Origin: JABSQH01 sp965230015
GTDB taxonomy: Bacteria > Actinomycetota > Acidimicrobiia > Acidimicrobiales > Ilumatobacteraceae
Direction of reading: 5' to 3'
Length of the DNA stretch: 64,000 nucleotides
Assembly: GCA_965230015.1 (NCBI GenBank)
Contig: CBDDKF010000014.1
Coordinates: 1-64,000 of the forward strand
The notes beneath the pieces were generated by a model. That model saw only the letters and a list, made by a program, of their open reading frames with translations, searched no databases and was not told the DNA's origin. Positions 19,068 to 27,807 of the stretch are shown in pieces (the stretch's first letter is position 1; each line of letters opens with the position of its first letter). Position numbers and translations under genes: made by a program.

Positions 19068-20399
19068 TCACCTCATGGACCGAGGGTAATAGCTGTCGCT
19101 GCGGGGAGTGAGGCTGAACGAGCTCACGCGCGGCGACCTCTTGTTGGCGTGTAGCTCGTCCGCACCAGCGGCCGTGACGCGTTGGTCGTCGACCAGCCCG
19201 AGAGTCGTGAGTGTTTCCACGAGTTCCTGGACGCGTGTCACGCTCAGACCCATCGCAGCGCCCAACTCCCCATTTCGCATCCTCCGACGGTGGAGCAACG
19301 CAAGGGTCCAAAGCAGCTCAGAGGTGACGGGCCGGGCTTCTGTCCACCGTCGTTCCAGTGAGCTCGCGAGTCGTAACTGGCCGGTCAGCAACTCGAGTTC
19401 CTCGCGGGCGAATTCCGGCTGGTAGTCCCCGATCTCATCTGCCAGGTCCGGCGGTACGTGCCGATCGTCGAAGAATGGGGACCACTTGGAGTCGCCAGGC
19501 CTTCGGAGAATCCACGGCAGGTTGTTTGGAGCGCCCGACTCCATTGCGAACAAGCCGCGGCTAGAGCGATGCCCGAGCGCATCCCGCTTCCGCCTTCTTG
19601 GGGTGGTCCGCGTGCAGAGTTGCTCGATGGCTTCGCGTTGGTCCCGTGTCCAGGGCCGGTCAGCGAAGGTTGGGGCGGTTCTAACGCTCCACAGGTGGTC
19701 GATGGGACTTCCTTGACGGCGCACTGCGACGCTCGCTGCAGCGCTGCTGGCGTAGGCCACCGCATGGATGCGCAACTTCGCGCCGGAGCGCCAGCTACGA
19801 ACCGTAGGGTTGCGTACGAAGGTCCATGCGAAGTCAACGAGTTGCCTTCCCGAGCCCGAATAGTCGGTCAACAAGACGATTGAGTGGCACTTGGCCTGAC
19901 GAAGACCTTCGAGGGTTGCGGTGGGCGGCAACCATCGCAGTGATGGACTCGATTGGTCGCTCAGCAGCTGGCGCACAAGATGGGATATCAACGCTTCGCT
20001 GCCCGGTGTAGACCCGATGGGACCGCCGACGCCAAACGTCTTGTAGGCGATGTGTCGGGTAGTAGGAGGACTGATGTCCTCGAGCGACAGCGCTGGGACG
20101 AGGAGTGCTGGACTGGCGAACTCTTTCCCGTGGCCCAAGTCGTGGGCGAGCCGGAGCAGTTGCGTCCTCATGGTGCTGAGCCGGACGAACTCGAGGCTGT
20201 CGAGCAGCCGCTCCGCGTTCGGGCGATCCTCTGCAAGGAAGTTGCCGAGCCATGCTGCCCCTCGGGTCGTCTCGCTCGGTCGCATCGTCCAACCGTACGC
20301 CACCTCCGACACTCCGTCGCACGCTTGGATCGCCGCCAGCAAACTCGCGTGTTCCGGAGGACCGCCGCTCGCGGCGAGAATAAGGCTGAGCCATTCCAC
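19068..20399 (-). CDS. Retron accessory protein: PRTase-like domain + winged helix
   Basis: 443 residues from GTG 20399, preceded by AGAGG. Residues about 90-330 contain the phosphoribosyltransferase PRPP-loop-like motif VLLTDYSGSGRQL (176-188) after a long N-terminal helical part, as in PRTase-CE conflict proteins. Residues about 370-430 (LLWTLALLHRRRMRNGELG, then LSVTRVQELVETL) form a winged helix-turn-helix. This PRTase-wHTH partner is what I know as the effector of type III retrons. It would be held inactive by RT-msDNA and released on phage sensing; the substrate is unknown. The stop lies 2 bases before the predicted ncRNA start, so one transcript probably carries all three parts. Confidence 0.82.
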   Translation of the reverse strand: MEWLSLILAASGGPPEHASLLAAIQACDGVSEVAYGWTMRPSETTRGAAWLGNFLAEDRPNAERLLDSLEFVRLSTMRTQLLRLAHDLGHGKEFASPALLVPALSLEDISPPTTRHIAYKTFGVGGPIGSTPGSEALISHLVRQLLSDQSSPSLRWLPPTATLEGLRQAKCHSIVLLTDYSGSGRQLVDFAWTFVRNPTVRSWRSGAKLRIHAVAYASSAAASVAVRRQGSPIDHLWSVRTAPTFADRPWTRDQREAIEQLCTRTTPRRRKRDALGHRSSRGLFAMESGAPNNLPWILRRPGDSKWSPFFDDRHVPPDLADEIGDYQPEFAREELELLTGQLRLASSLERRWTEARPVTSELLWTLALLHRRRMRNGELGAAMGLSVTRVQELVETLTTLGLVDDQRVTAAGADELHANKRSPRVSSFSLTPRSDSYYPRSMR

Positions 20400-20428
20400 G
20401 CACCTCTGACGGTAAGGCTGCTTGCCTG

Positions 20429-23400
20429 CTACAGGATGTCGACGGAATCGATGAGCATTCGATCGTCCTGGCCGTTCCCGTCGATCAGCTGGTCGAGTCG
20501 GGCCGCGAGATCGATGCGTTGGCCCCAGTCTTCGGCCGCCAGCGGCGAGTTCGCAATCGGTTGAGCGCCCGACATGCCGGATTGATCGCGGTGGTCCGCG
20601 ATCTCGTGCAGGAGATCGGTTGCTTCGGCGTCGAGTTCTGTTGCCCACTGTGGTGCCAGCCGTCCGATGGCGAGGCTGATCCAGGGCTCGTCGGTGTCGA
20701 TTGCATCGGCCAGGGCGCTGCCCGGATCGGGGTCGGCGTGGTCGAGGATGGTGTCGATGTCGGGGCCCCACAGGCCGGCGTCGAGGGTTTGGGTGACTTC
20801 CGCGTATTCGACGATGTGGGGCCAGTGTTCGAGGATCCAGCTCCGCCGATCACGCTGGTGCTCGATGACCTCGGTGAGCGCCTCGGCGGTGTCGTTGAGG
20901 AGTCGTGGCTCGCCGTTGCGGAGGCGTTCGATGAGGTGGTGTTGGTCGCTGGGAGCGGTGTCGAAGATGGCGTCGAGTTCGGCGCGGCGGGCGACGAGTT
21001 CACGGTGCGAGCGGCGATGCGGCCACGTCGGGGTCTGGGGGTCTCGTTGGTCGAGCCATGCTCGTGTGGTGAGGAGGTGCTGTCCGAGCTCGTCGGGGAC
21101 GGTGGTTTCGGCTTGTCCGGCGTGGAGTTGCCATCGTGCGATGTCGCGGACGACGCTGGTCCATGTTTGGAGGCCGATGGGGTCGGCGGGCTGGTAGCCG
21201 AGGAGGTTGATGAGCCAGGGCGGCCGGTCGGCGATCAGTTCGTTGGTCGTTCGCTCGATCTTGTGTCGTGCTGCTCGGTCGGCAAGCTCTGCCTCGTTCT
21301 TGTTCACCTCTCGCTGGTCGAGGAACGCGGTCCATTCGGCGGTCGTTGCGTCGACTGCAGCGGCGTGCTGGCCGAGCCACCATCGCGCCGGCGGTGGAAG
21401 CTCGCGGGGAGTGCTGCTGTCGGTGTGGAGTTCGAGTTCGGACCAGGGCAGGGTGCGCTCGGCAGCACGACCGGTCGCCGAGACGAACGCAACGGCCGCT
21501 CGTCCGTGGACGTCGTCGTGGTCGATGAGCGTGCCGATGTTGTGCCGGTCGAGGGCGGTCACAGTGTCACCAGGACGACCCAACCGGGCGACACGCTCAG
21601 CTCGCCCGTGGGCTGCGGCGAGTGTGTCGGGGTGGATGCCGACGTGTTCGGTCGCGAGTTGTTCGACGTGTCGGCAGTGGTCGCGCCGGTCTTCGAGGGC
21701 TGGGAGGGTGTTGAGACGGGACCATTCGTCGACGAGGTCGACGTGGGGGTCGGTGGTGTGGGCGAGATGCTTGGCGCCGGATCGTTCGAGTGTGTCGACG
21801 AGGTCGTCGTCGGCTGGTGCGGGTTGTTCGCTCGGCAGTGGAATGGCGTTGCGGTCGTGGCGTTCGACGCTGTCGGCGGCGACCTCGTCGAGGTGGTCGA
21901 TATCGGGTTGGGCGAGCACGATGAGGTTGTTGCCGCGTCCGCGGGAGAGGTCGACGTAGGCGGCTTCTCGGTAGAGGCCGTCGAGGCCGACGGCGATGGC
22001 TTGGTCCCAGGTGCCGCCCTGGGCGCGGGCGGTGGTGATGGCGTAGGCGTGATCGACTCGTCCGCCGTCGTCGAGGTAGCGCCGGTCGACAGTGACGAGT
22101 TGGTCGCCGTGGTCACGTCGGATGGTGAGCCACCCGTCGCCGGCGCCGGCAACATGGCCGAACTGGCCGTTGGCGACGGCGATGAGCTGTCGATCCGCGT
22201 CGGTTGCGGTGCTGCTGTTGCGTCGTAGGACGACTCGTTCGCCGATGCGATAGTCGGATCGGGCGAACCGGCCGGCGACGTCGTCGGCGAGTTGGCCGTC
22301 GTCGACGAGGGAGCGGATCGCTGCCTGGTTGAGAACGTCGACGAGCTCGTTGGTGCCAGCCAGCATCACGGTGTCGATGTCGGCGTCTCGACTCTGTCGC
22401 CAGGTGTCGATGGCGGTATCGATCATGTGGGTGTGGTCGGGGGCGACGACGACTCGGTCGTGGTCGAGGTAGGCCTGCACGGCGGCGGGGACACTTCCGT
22501 TGCGGAGCTGTGCGAGTGCTTGTTGTTCCCACGGTTCGGATTGGCGGCGGTTGACGGTGAGCTCGGCGACGGTGGCCGATCGTTGGGACGCAGCTTCGAA
22601 GCCGCCTCCGGCGTCGATCTCGGGGAGTTGGTGGTGGTCGCCGACGAGGATGACTCGGCCGCCGGCGTCGGTGACGTGTGTGGTGAGTCGTTCGAGGAGG
22701 CGGACGTCGGCCATGCCGGCTTCGTCGATCACCAGCACGGTTGACGAGTCGACGGCGACGTGGTCCCGTTCGATCGCCGCGAGAAGGGAGTGCATCGTGC
22801 GGGACGCGATGTCGGCGCCGGTGGCGAGCTCGATCGCGGCGCGTGCGGAGGGAGCCGTGCCGATAACGGTGTTGCCGTTGGTTTCGTGGGCGTGGCGGAT
22901 GGTATCGAGCGTGTAGGTCTTCCCGCTGCCCGCCGGGCCGACGAGCACAGCGACCGGTCCGGTTGCAGCGCAGATCGTTCGCACGGCGGCTGCTTGGTCG
23001 TGGCCGATGCCGGGGCGTGCGGCGATCGCCCTCTCGACGGTCTCGATCGGGACGGCCGCGTGCGAACCAGCTCGGATGAGGGTGTCGAGGAGTCGCCGTT
23101 CGACGGCGACCATCTCGCGGCTGGTGTAGGTGGCGCGTCCGCGTGGCGATGGCCGGTCGGGTTGGTGGACGGCGAGCACGTGGTCGGACGCGAGTGTTCG
23201 GGCGACGACCCGGTCGATGGTGTCGAGGGTGGAGCCGGGCCCGAGGCGGGCGGCGACGGATTCGGTGAGGTCGAAGCGCGTGAAGGTCGTCGATGCGCGT
23301 GTGAGACGTCGAAGGAGGTCGGCGATCCACTCGTCGGGGGTGACGGCTCGGTCGGTGGTGACGATCTCGCCGGTCTCGGGGTCCACGAGCGGGTCGGCGG

Positions 23401-24421
23401 GAAGGCGCCACACCTCCGCCTCGGTAGCGATGTTGGTACCGGGCGTTGCGTGTGCGATCAGTTCTGCGGCTGCGGCGGGTCCCCATCCGGCGGCGATGGC
23501 TTCGCGTTTCCAGCCGGCGTCGAGTCGTTCGCCTTCGAGTTCGGGCTTTCCGCGACGTGTGGCGAGCGTCGCCTCCTGGGCTGCGGCTGGGGTGTCGGCG
23601 TGGCCGTGTGTGGCGAGCCAGGCTTCGATTTCGGCGCGCCGTTTGGAGAACGTCTCGAGGATCGCGGAGGGGATGCCGGCGATCTCTTGCACGTGTGGCC
23701 CGGGCGTCCACTCGACGCCGAGTGACGCCGTGAGCTCACGCCGGACTGCGGCTTGGAAGATTTCGCCGGCGGTGCGCGCTGCGCGGTACATGTCGGGGTG
23801 AGCGAACGCCGACCAACGACCGTCGTTGCCTTCCACCAGGTTCGCGACGAGGACGTGCCAGTGCAGGAGCGGGTCGCCGGCCCGGCTCGTACGGTGTCGG
23901 AACGCTGCACCGACGACGCCGCTGGTCGTGATGCGTCGCGGGCCGTGGCGGCGGGCGGCTTCGGGGTCTTCGGCGCGGAGTCGGTCGAGCCACGCCTTGT
24001 TGTGCGACCCTCGCTGTGCCCGGATCGCTTCGCGTTCGAGCCATGCGATCGCTTCCCTTGCGGCGGTTTCGCCGGCTTCGATCACGGCACCCTGCACCCG
24101 GGGATCGTCGGACACGGCGTGCAGCACGCTCGCGGACTTGGGCACCTTGAACGTGAGATCGAAGCCGGGAACACGGCGAGCGGACGTGAGGATCTGCTTG
24201 CCGTTGGGATCGAGCCCGCCCGTTCCCGGCGCCATCCCCGCAAGCACAGCACGCAGCGAGTCGGCGTCGACATCGCCACGAAGACCGAGACGGGCGGCGC
24301 CTCCGCCGACCCAGACACCGGTCGCTTCGCCGGCACCGGTGTAGTACTCGTCGAGCGATTGGGCGACCCCGGACAGGTGGTACGCCTCCTGCCCGACACG
24401 GAGCTTCGCGATCGACAGCAT
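20429..24421 (-). CDS. MobF (TrwC/TraA-type) relaxase-helicase
   Basis: 1330 residues. I choose ATG 24421, with AAGGA just upstream, over ATG 24439. The TrwC relaxase domain occupies residues 1-300: tandem Tyr at 26-27 (EYYTGAG, nicking tyrosines), FDLTFKVPKSASVL (87-100) and the metal-binding HWHVLVAN (187-194). A RecD/TraA-like helicase follows: Walker A GPAGSGKTYT (495-504), VIDEAGMADV and VGDHHQLPEID, then ITTARAQGGTWDQA and AYVDLSRGRGNN near the end of the motor. It nicks oriT, remains bound to the 5' end and unwinds the strand for transfer. The frame is intact, unlike the coupling protein. Its upstream gap (24422-24785) is the likeliest site of oriT. Confidence 0.95.
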   Translation of the reverse strand: MLSIAKLRVGQEAYHLSGVAQSLDEYYTGAGEATGVWVGGGAARLGLRGDVDADSLRAVLAGMAPGTGGLDPNGKQILTSARRVPGFDLTFKVPKSASVLHAVSDDPRVQGAVIEAGETAAREAIAWLEREAIRAQRGSHNKAWLDRLRAEDPEAARRHGPRRITTSGVVGAAFRHRTSRAGDPLLHWHVLVANLVEGNDGRWSAFAHPDMYRAARTAGEIFQAAVRRELTASLGVEWTPGPHVQEIAGIPSAILETFSKRRAEIEAWLATHGHADTPAAAQEATLATRRGKPELEGERLDAGWKREAIAAGWGPAAAAELIAHATPGTNIATEAEVWRLPADPLVDPETGEIVTTDRAVTPDEWIADLLRRLTRASTTFTRFDLTESVAARLGPGSTLDTIDRVVARTLASDHVLAVHQPDRPSPRGRATYTSREMVAVERRLLDTLIRAGSHAAVPIETVERAIAARPGIGHDQAAAVRTICAATGPVAVLVGPAGSGKTYTLDTIRHAHETNGNTVIGTAPSARAAIELATGADIASRTMHSLLAAIERDHVAVDSSTVLVIDEAGMADVRLLERLTTHVTDAGGRVILVGDHHQLPEIDAGGGFEAASQRSATVAELTVNRRQSEPWEQQALAQLRNGSVPAAVQAYLDHDRVVVAPDHTHMIDTAIDTWRQSRDADIDTVMLAGTNELVDVLNQAAIRSLVDDGQLADDVAGRFARSDYRIGERVVLRRNSSTATDADRQLIAVANGQFGHVAGAGDGWLTIRRDHGDQLVTVDRRYLDDGGRVDHAYAITTARAQGGTWDQAIAVGLDGLYREAAYVDLSRGRGNNLIVLAQPDIDHLDEVAADSVERHDRNAIPLPSEQPAPADDDLVDTLERSGAKHLAHTTDPHVDLVDEWSRLNTLPALEDRRDHCRHVEQLATEHVGIHPDTLAAAHGRAERVARLGRPGDTVTALDRHNIGTLIDHDDVHGRAAVAFVSATGRAAERTLPWSELELHTDSSTPRELPPPARWWLGQHAAAVDATTAEWTAFLDQREVNKNEAELADRAARHKIERTTNELIADRPPWLINLLGYQPADPIGLQTWTSVVRDIARWQLHAGQAETTVPDELGQHLLTTRAWLDQRDPQTPTWPHRRSHRELVARRAELDAIFDTAPSDQHHLIERLRNGEPRLLNDTAEALTEVIEHQRDRRSWILEHWPHIVEYAEVTQTLDAGLWGPDIDTILDHADPDPGSALADAIDTDEPWISLAIGRLAPQWATELDAEATDLLHEIADHRDQSGMSGAQPIANSPLAAEDWGQRIDLAARLDQLIDGNGQDDRMLIDSVDIL

Positions 24422-24785
24422 GGTCCTTCGCCAGGCCAACCCACCCCAGTGCTCGTGCGGCCGCGCCGCCGTTCACCCCCGGGGTAATAGTCTGTGCAGT
24501 CACGGGCGGAACGTGGCTCGCTGAGCCGGGAACTCGTCGGGTTGGTCGCTTGCTTAGCGTTCGTGCCCGGGCGTCCGCTGTGGCGTCGGTGCGTTCGTAC
24601 GAGGCGCAGTCCTGGCGGGCAGTCGCGCACGCCAGATCGCGGTCGTGGGATAGCACGTGTGACGTGTGGGTCGGTGTTCCGGCCGCGGTGTCGGCGGGAC
24701 GGTTCGATGCGCCACGTTCGGGGGTGGGGTCAACCGATGAGGGCATGCGAAGGGCGCGTGCTCCGGACTCATCGGAGGTGACCGC
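24422..24785. promoter_or_regulatory. Divergent regulatory gap; candidate oriT
   Basis: 364 bp without a gene between the divergent relaxase and 24786. A perfect 8-bp inverted repeat CCGATGAG (24734-24741) / CTCATCGG (24768-24775) with a 26-base loop lies 10 bp before the ATG at 24786. Near 24655-24670 there is a short direct repeat of ACGTGTG. MobF nick sites usually lie within about 300 bp of the relaxase start beside inverted repeats, so this is the best candidate in the window. No nic consensus is recognised. Confidence 0.4.
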
Positions 24786-25109
24786 ATGCGATCGGAAGCA
24801 ATCGGCGGACTGCGGGCGTGGACCAAGGAGCGCCTCGGTCAACAGGAACAGCTCGTACGGACCGTCGAGCGATCGGTCGCTCGGCTCCGCGAACTCGACG
24901 ACGAACGCGAGCAAACGCTCGAGGGCCTGAGCGCTGCTGTCGAACGCCTCGGTGCGATGGGCCTCGACGAGACTCAGCTCGCCGAGTTCGTCGGTACTGA
25001 CCTGAGGGCGTTGCGTTCGTCGTCGGGTCGTCGGCGAGCGGGGCGACGGGCGGGGCAGTCGCAGGCGGCACGCGCCGGGGATGCGCCGGTGGTGGGAGGG
25101 ACGCCGTGA
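24786..25109 (+). CDS. Small coiled-coil protein, 107 aa
   Basis: The ATG follows GGAGGTGACCGC. Residues 10-65 have heptad-like spacing (ERLGQQEQLVRTVERSVARL), suggesting a coiled coil; the C-terminus is basic (SGRRRAGRRAGQSQ). A basic tail plus a coiled coil, divergent from the relaxase, would suit a relaxosome accessory or mobilisation protein (MobC-like role). That is inference from position only. GTGA overlap with the next gene. Confidence 0.55.
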   Translation: MRSEAIGGLRAWTKERLGQQEQLVRTVERSVARLRELDDEREQTLEGLSAAVERLGAMGLDETQLAEFVGTDLRALRSSSGRRRAGRRAGQSQAARAGDAPVVGGTP

Positions 25110-25528
25110 GTCGTCGCAGTGGTGACGATGTGCTGTCCGAGTGGTATGGGCGTGACGCGCCGGAGGTCGACTTCGGGATGTCGTGGCGGACGACGGCTCA
25201 ACCGAAGGAGCCATGGCGGTTGTCGTGGAACGGTGGCAGCGGTGAGCTGTTCGCAGCGCGGCTCGACCGGTCCGAGGTTCAAGTGCTCGGCACGTACCCC
25301 GACGTCGAGTCGGTGTCGTCCGCGCTCAGCGAATGGGGCCGTCGGGCGCTAGAGGTCGGTGGCCTCGAATGGCTTTGCGCCGAGATGCGCAGCGCGGACC
25401 GCACCGCTCTCGTTCGCGATGGGGCCACGGTGGTCGGTGAGAACGAACGCACTTGGCTCCGGGAACGGATGTCCGATTCCCCGGTGGTGGGCCGGCCGGA
25501 GCTCGGCGTCGGAATCGAGCATCCGTGA
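25106..25528 (+). CDS. Hypothetical protein, 140 aa
   Basis: The GTG start overlaps the previous stop. Contains LSWNGGSGELFAARLDRSEV and VQVLGTYPDVESVSSALSEW, a mixed alpha/beta small domain. Proteins with such a 'gelyav' core followed by an E-x2-V-x3-L-x2-W helix are common hypothetical partners in actinobacterial ICEs. No function assigned. The stop overlaps the next start (GTGA), so three genes are coupled. Confidence 0.5.
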   Translation: MSRRSGDDVLSEWYGRDAPEVDFGMSWRTTAQPKEPWRLSWNGGSGELFAARLDRSEVQVLGTYPDVESVSSALSEWGRRALEVGGLEWLCAEMRSADRTALVRDGATVVGENERTWLRERMSDSPVVGRPELGVGIEHP

Positions 25529-25821
25529 GCGGTGAACAGGTCGATGCACGCCACGACCGGGCGATGACTCCGTTGGTTGTCTCGGTCGAGGACGATGACG
25601 TCACCGAGACGATCTTGCTTCTGATTCTCTGCGATCGGATCGACGAGATCATCACGGTGCACACTCTGGACGGGTTCGAGCACACCTTCACCGTGACCGC
25701 GTGTTGTGACGACGGGCTCGGGCGGGCGGTCCACGGTGTCACGTATCGGGAGGAGAGCGGCGCGCCGGCGGGCGTCGTCGACATCCCGCTGTCGGTGATC
25801 GTTGGCGTCCATGTCTGGTGA
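25525..25821 (+). CDS. Hypothetical protein, 98 aa
   Basis: Starts at GTG 25525 within the previous stop. The sequence VVSVEDDDVTETILLLILCD and VHTLDGFEHTFTVTAC suggests a small beta-rich domain. No family recognised. Third gene of the overlapping run from 24786. Confidence 0.45.
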   Translation: MSGEQVDARHDRAMTPLVVSVEDDDVTETILLLILCDRIDEIITVHTLDGFEHTFTVTACCDDGLGRAVHGVTYREESGAPAGVVDIPLSVIVGVHVW

Positions 25822-25922
25822 ACCTCGTCGTCGTACGGGCTCGGGGGAGTGCAGTGTCGACGTTCGGGAATGGTGCGACACGGTCGGCGTACGGTGATCT
25901 CTATCGAGTGGAGGAGAGCGAG

Positions 25923-26368
25923 ATGAACGATCCCATGCCGGAGCTGTTGGTGCTGAGGTTCGTCGGCGGCGTGCTCATCGATCAACCGATGCCAGGTGCT
26001 GCAATCCCCATGTGGGCCGGGACCCTCGAGCGAGACGATGCGGTGGCCGGCGGTTGGCGGCGCACGCTGTGGGGGAGCGGACCGGGGGGGGACGGGGCTG
26101 GGAAGTGGCCACCCTGCACGTCGGCGATGTCGTTGAGTTCGGCTCGCATCCGGACCGGGCGTATCGATGGTTCGGGTACCAGGCTCACTACTCCGCCGAG
26201 AACGGCGCGGTTGTTGTGTGCGGTCCGTTCGCGACTCCCGAGGCAGCGGAGCAAGCAGGACGTGACCTTCGGGACGACCTCGAGTCACGCGCACTCGGGG
26301 AGTATCGAGAAGCCCGATTGGCGAACGCGCTCGTCGGCGTGCCGCTCGGCGACGTGTTCGCTCGATGA
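25923..26368 (+). pseudogene. Hypothetical protein broken at a G8 tract
   Basis: The ATG at 25923 has GGAGGAG six bases upstream. The first frame (MNDPMPELLVLRFVGGVLID to TLWGSGPGG) runs into eight G at 26084-26091. After it, the frame WEVATLHVGDVVEFGSH to VGVPLGDVFAR (ending 26368) has normal coding character. One fewer or more G joins them into about 148 residues. Either a homopolymer sequencing error, or a true length-variable tract that could switch the gene on and off. No family recognised. Confidence 0.5.
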
Positions 26369-26374
26369 CCGCGC

Positions 26375-26392
26375 CCGGCCCGTCAGGGCCGG
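26375..26392. terminator. Hairpin CCGGCCC-GTCA-GGGCCGG, copy 1 of a dispersed repeat
   Basis: A 7-bp perfect stem with a GTCA loop followed by CCACACC, seven bases after the stop at 26368 and facing the convergent stop at 26435. It probably ends transcription from both sides; there is no U tract. Near copies lie at 27725-27742 and 28818-28835. Confidence 0.5.
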
Positions 26393-26434
26393 CCACACCG
26401 CACCGTTTCGCGCCAGATCGGGGTCGCGGGGCGA

Positions 26435-26753
26435 TCAGTAGTCGGAGGGCCAGAGGACCGTGACGGGGCTCGATTCGTCGCCAGTCTTCTCGGTGATGAT
26501 CCAGACGTGATCGTCGGGCGTGTCGATCTTGGCCAGCGGCATCGGCACCTGATACGCGGAGAGCAGTCGGCCGCGCCGCAGGTCGATGGCTGCCGCGTTT
26601 GCAGCGATGTCGGCTTTCATCGAGCTCGCCCCAGTCGTGCCGGCTGTGCTGGACGAGGCACTCAACGAGCCACGTGCACCGATCCTGGTGGCTCGGCGCC
26701 CATCGGTGGATCGCAACGGTGGCGACAATGCGTTGGAGGAGGAGGCTGTTCAT
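26435..26753 (-). pseudogene. Plasmid/ICE-type hypothetical protein (about 106 aa), one frameshift
   Basis: ATG 26753 with AAGGGGA upstream. MNSLLLQRIVATVAIHRWAP and the D-W-G-E-L-D motif end the first frame at about 26622. ANAAAIDLRRGRLLSAY to VWIITEKTGDESSPVTVLWP continues in another frame. The restored pattern (IVAT, DWGELD, AN-A, RLLSAY, WIITE) matches a small family common next to ardC on plasmids, whose function is unknown. It is 16 bp downstream of the ArdC gene, in the same operon. Confidence 0.6.
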
Positions 26754-26769
26754 GTCGGTCCCCTTCCGC

Positions 26770-27656
26770 TCACGCTGCGTCTTCCTGGGCGGGTGCCTCG
26801 TTGGCCGCCGCACGGTCGAGCCAGTCGAGTGCGAGCTGTGCTTTCGAGCAAGCGGTCAGCAGAACTCGCGGATGCTCCCGGAGTACTCGGACCCAGTGGG
26901 CGAGGTAGGCGGTGTGGTCGTCACGAGTGGCCGGTGAGAGCCCGAATCGGGCGCACCAGAACGCCGCGCCGAGCTCGGCGACGAGTTCCTCGACTGCGCA
27001 GGCGTCCGAGCCGAATCGGCCGGTCAGGTCGCGATCGAGACGGGACTCGTGTCCGGTCGCGTGGACGTGTTCGTGAGCTTGCGTCGAGTAGTAGAGCGCC
27101 GGCTCGTTCAACTGGGTGAGGTGGGGAACCTCGATGCGGTCGACGACAGGTCGGTAGCACGCGTGGTTGTGGCCGTTCGCGACGTCGATCCCGATGCAGT
27201 CGAAGTAGGCGTCGGCGGCCGTGACCTGTTCGGGCGTGTCCCGGTCAGTTCCCTCGGTCGGGAGTTTGAACCCGTCGACCTGCTCGGCGGCGAAGGCGGA
27301 GTAGGTGCGACAGACCATTCCGCGCCGCTCGACCTTGTCGCCTGTCGCTTCGTCGGTGGTGGTCCGCTTGGTCGGCTTCAGAGCAGGACATGGGTCGCCT
27401 TCTCCCCTCGCCGAACCCGCGCGCCGTGGCGCTGCCACGTGCGGTAGGTCGCCCAGGTGTTGGACGTCCAGCCGCGGTCGGCGGCGGTGAGCGACAGGAT
27501 TGAAGAGTTCATGCCTCGGTAGGGCCGCCCGTCTGCGTTCGTCGGCTGTTGGCTGTTGGCGACGGTGTGCCATGGCATACGCCACGTGTCGGCGCCGGCT
27601 TCGATGGCGGCGATGAGGTCGGCGGTGACGGTGTCGATGATGTCGTCTGCTCGCAT
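26770..27656 (-). pseudogene. ardC: ArdC-type antirestriction protein, one frameshift
   Basis: ATG 27656 with AAGGAG upstream. N-terminal ssDNA-binding domain: RMPWHTVANSQQPTN, RPYRGMNSSIL, TWATYRTWQRHGARVRRGEK, THVLL. After the shift the zincin domain has AYYDC-like AADAYFDCIG and the metal site QAHEHVHATGH (HExxH) with downstream EELVAELGAAF. The break is at about 27379: adding one C on the plus strand gives LLWKPTKRTT, exactly the ArdC pattern, so a one-base loss is clear. Restored length is about 296 residues, normal for ArdC. Known role: protects incoming DNA from host restriction. Confidence 0.8.
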
Positions 27657-27701
27657 GTCGTTGCTCCTTCTGGGTCGGTGCGGCACGTCGATGCGCCGCC
27701 C

Positions 27702-27750
27702 GCCGGTCGGCCGACCCACTGCAACCGGCCCGTCAGGGCCGGCCACACCT
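27702..27750. repeat. Dispersed repeat with GC hairpin, copy 2
   Basis: About 50 bp shared with 28791-28841 (both contain CCGGTCGG, CGACCCAC and the hairpin followed by CACACCT). The hairpin stem is 27725-27742, identical to copy 1. It lies in the gap between the ParA-like gene and ardC on the minus strand, so it could end the former's transcript or separate two operons. Confidence 0.5.
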
Positions 27751-27807
27751 CGGTCGTTCGGCCCTGGGCCGGCGCACGGCGCAGGGACTGCCGTGGCGCT
27801 CTTGCGT

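Noticed and set aside
18877..19311. Minus-strand ORF of 144 aa covering the retron ncRNA
   Set aside because: Overlaps the PRTase gene in another frame, has Arg-rich shadow composition, and covers perfect RNA hairpins.
20519..22228. Long plus-strand ORFs opposite the relaxase
   Set aside because: Antisense shadows of the MobF relaxase; low-complexity V/G/D composition and no ribosome site.
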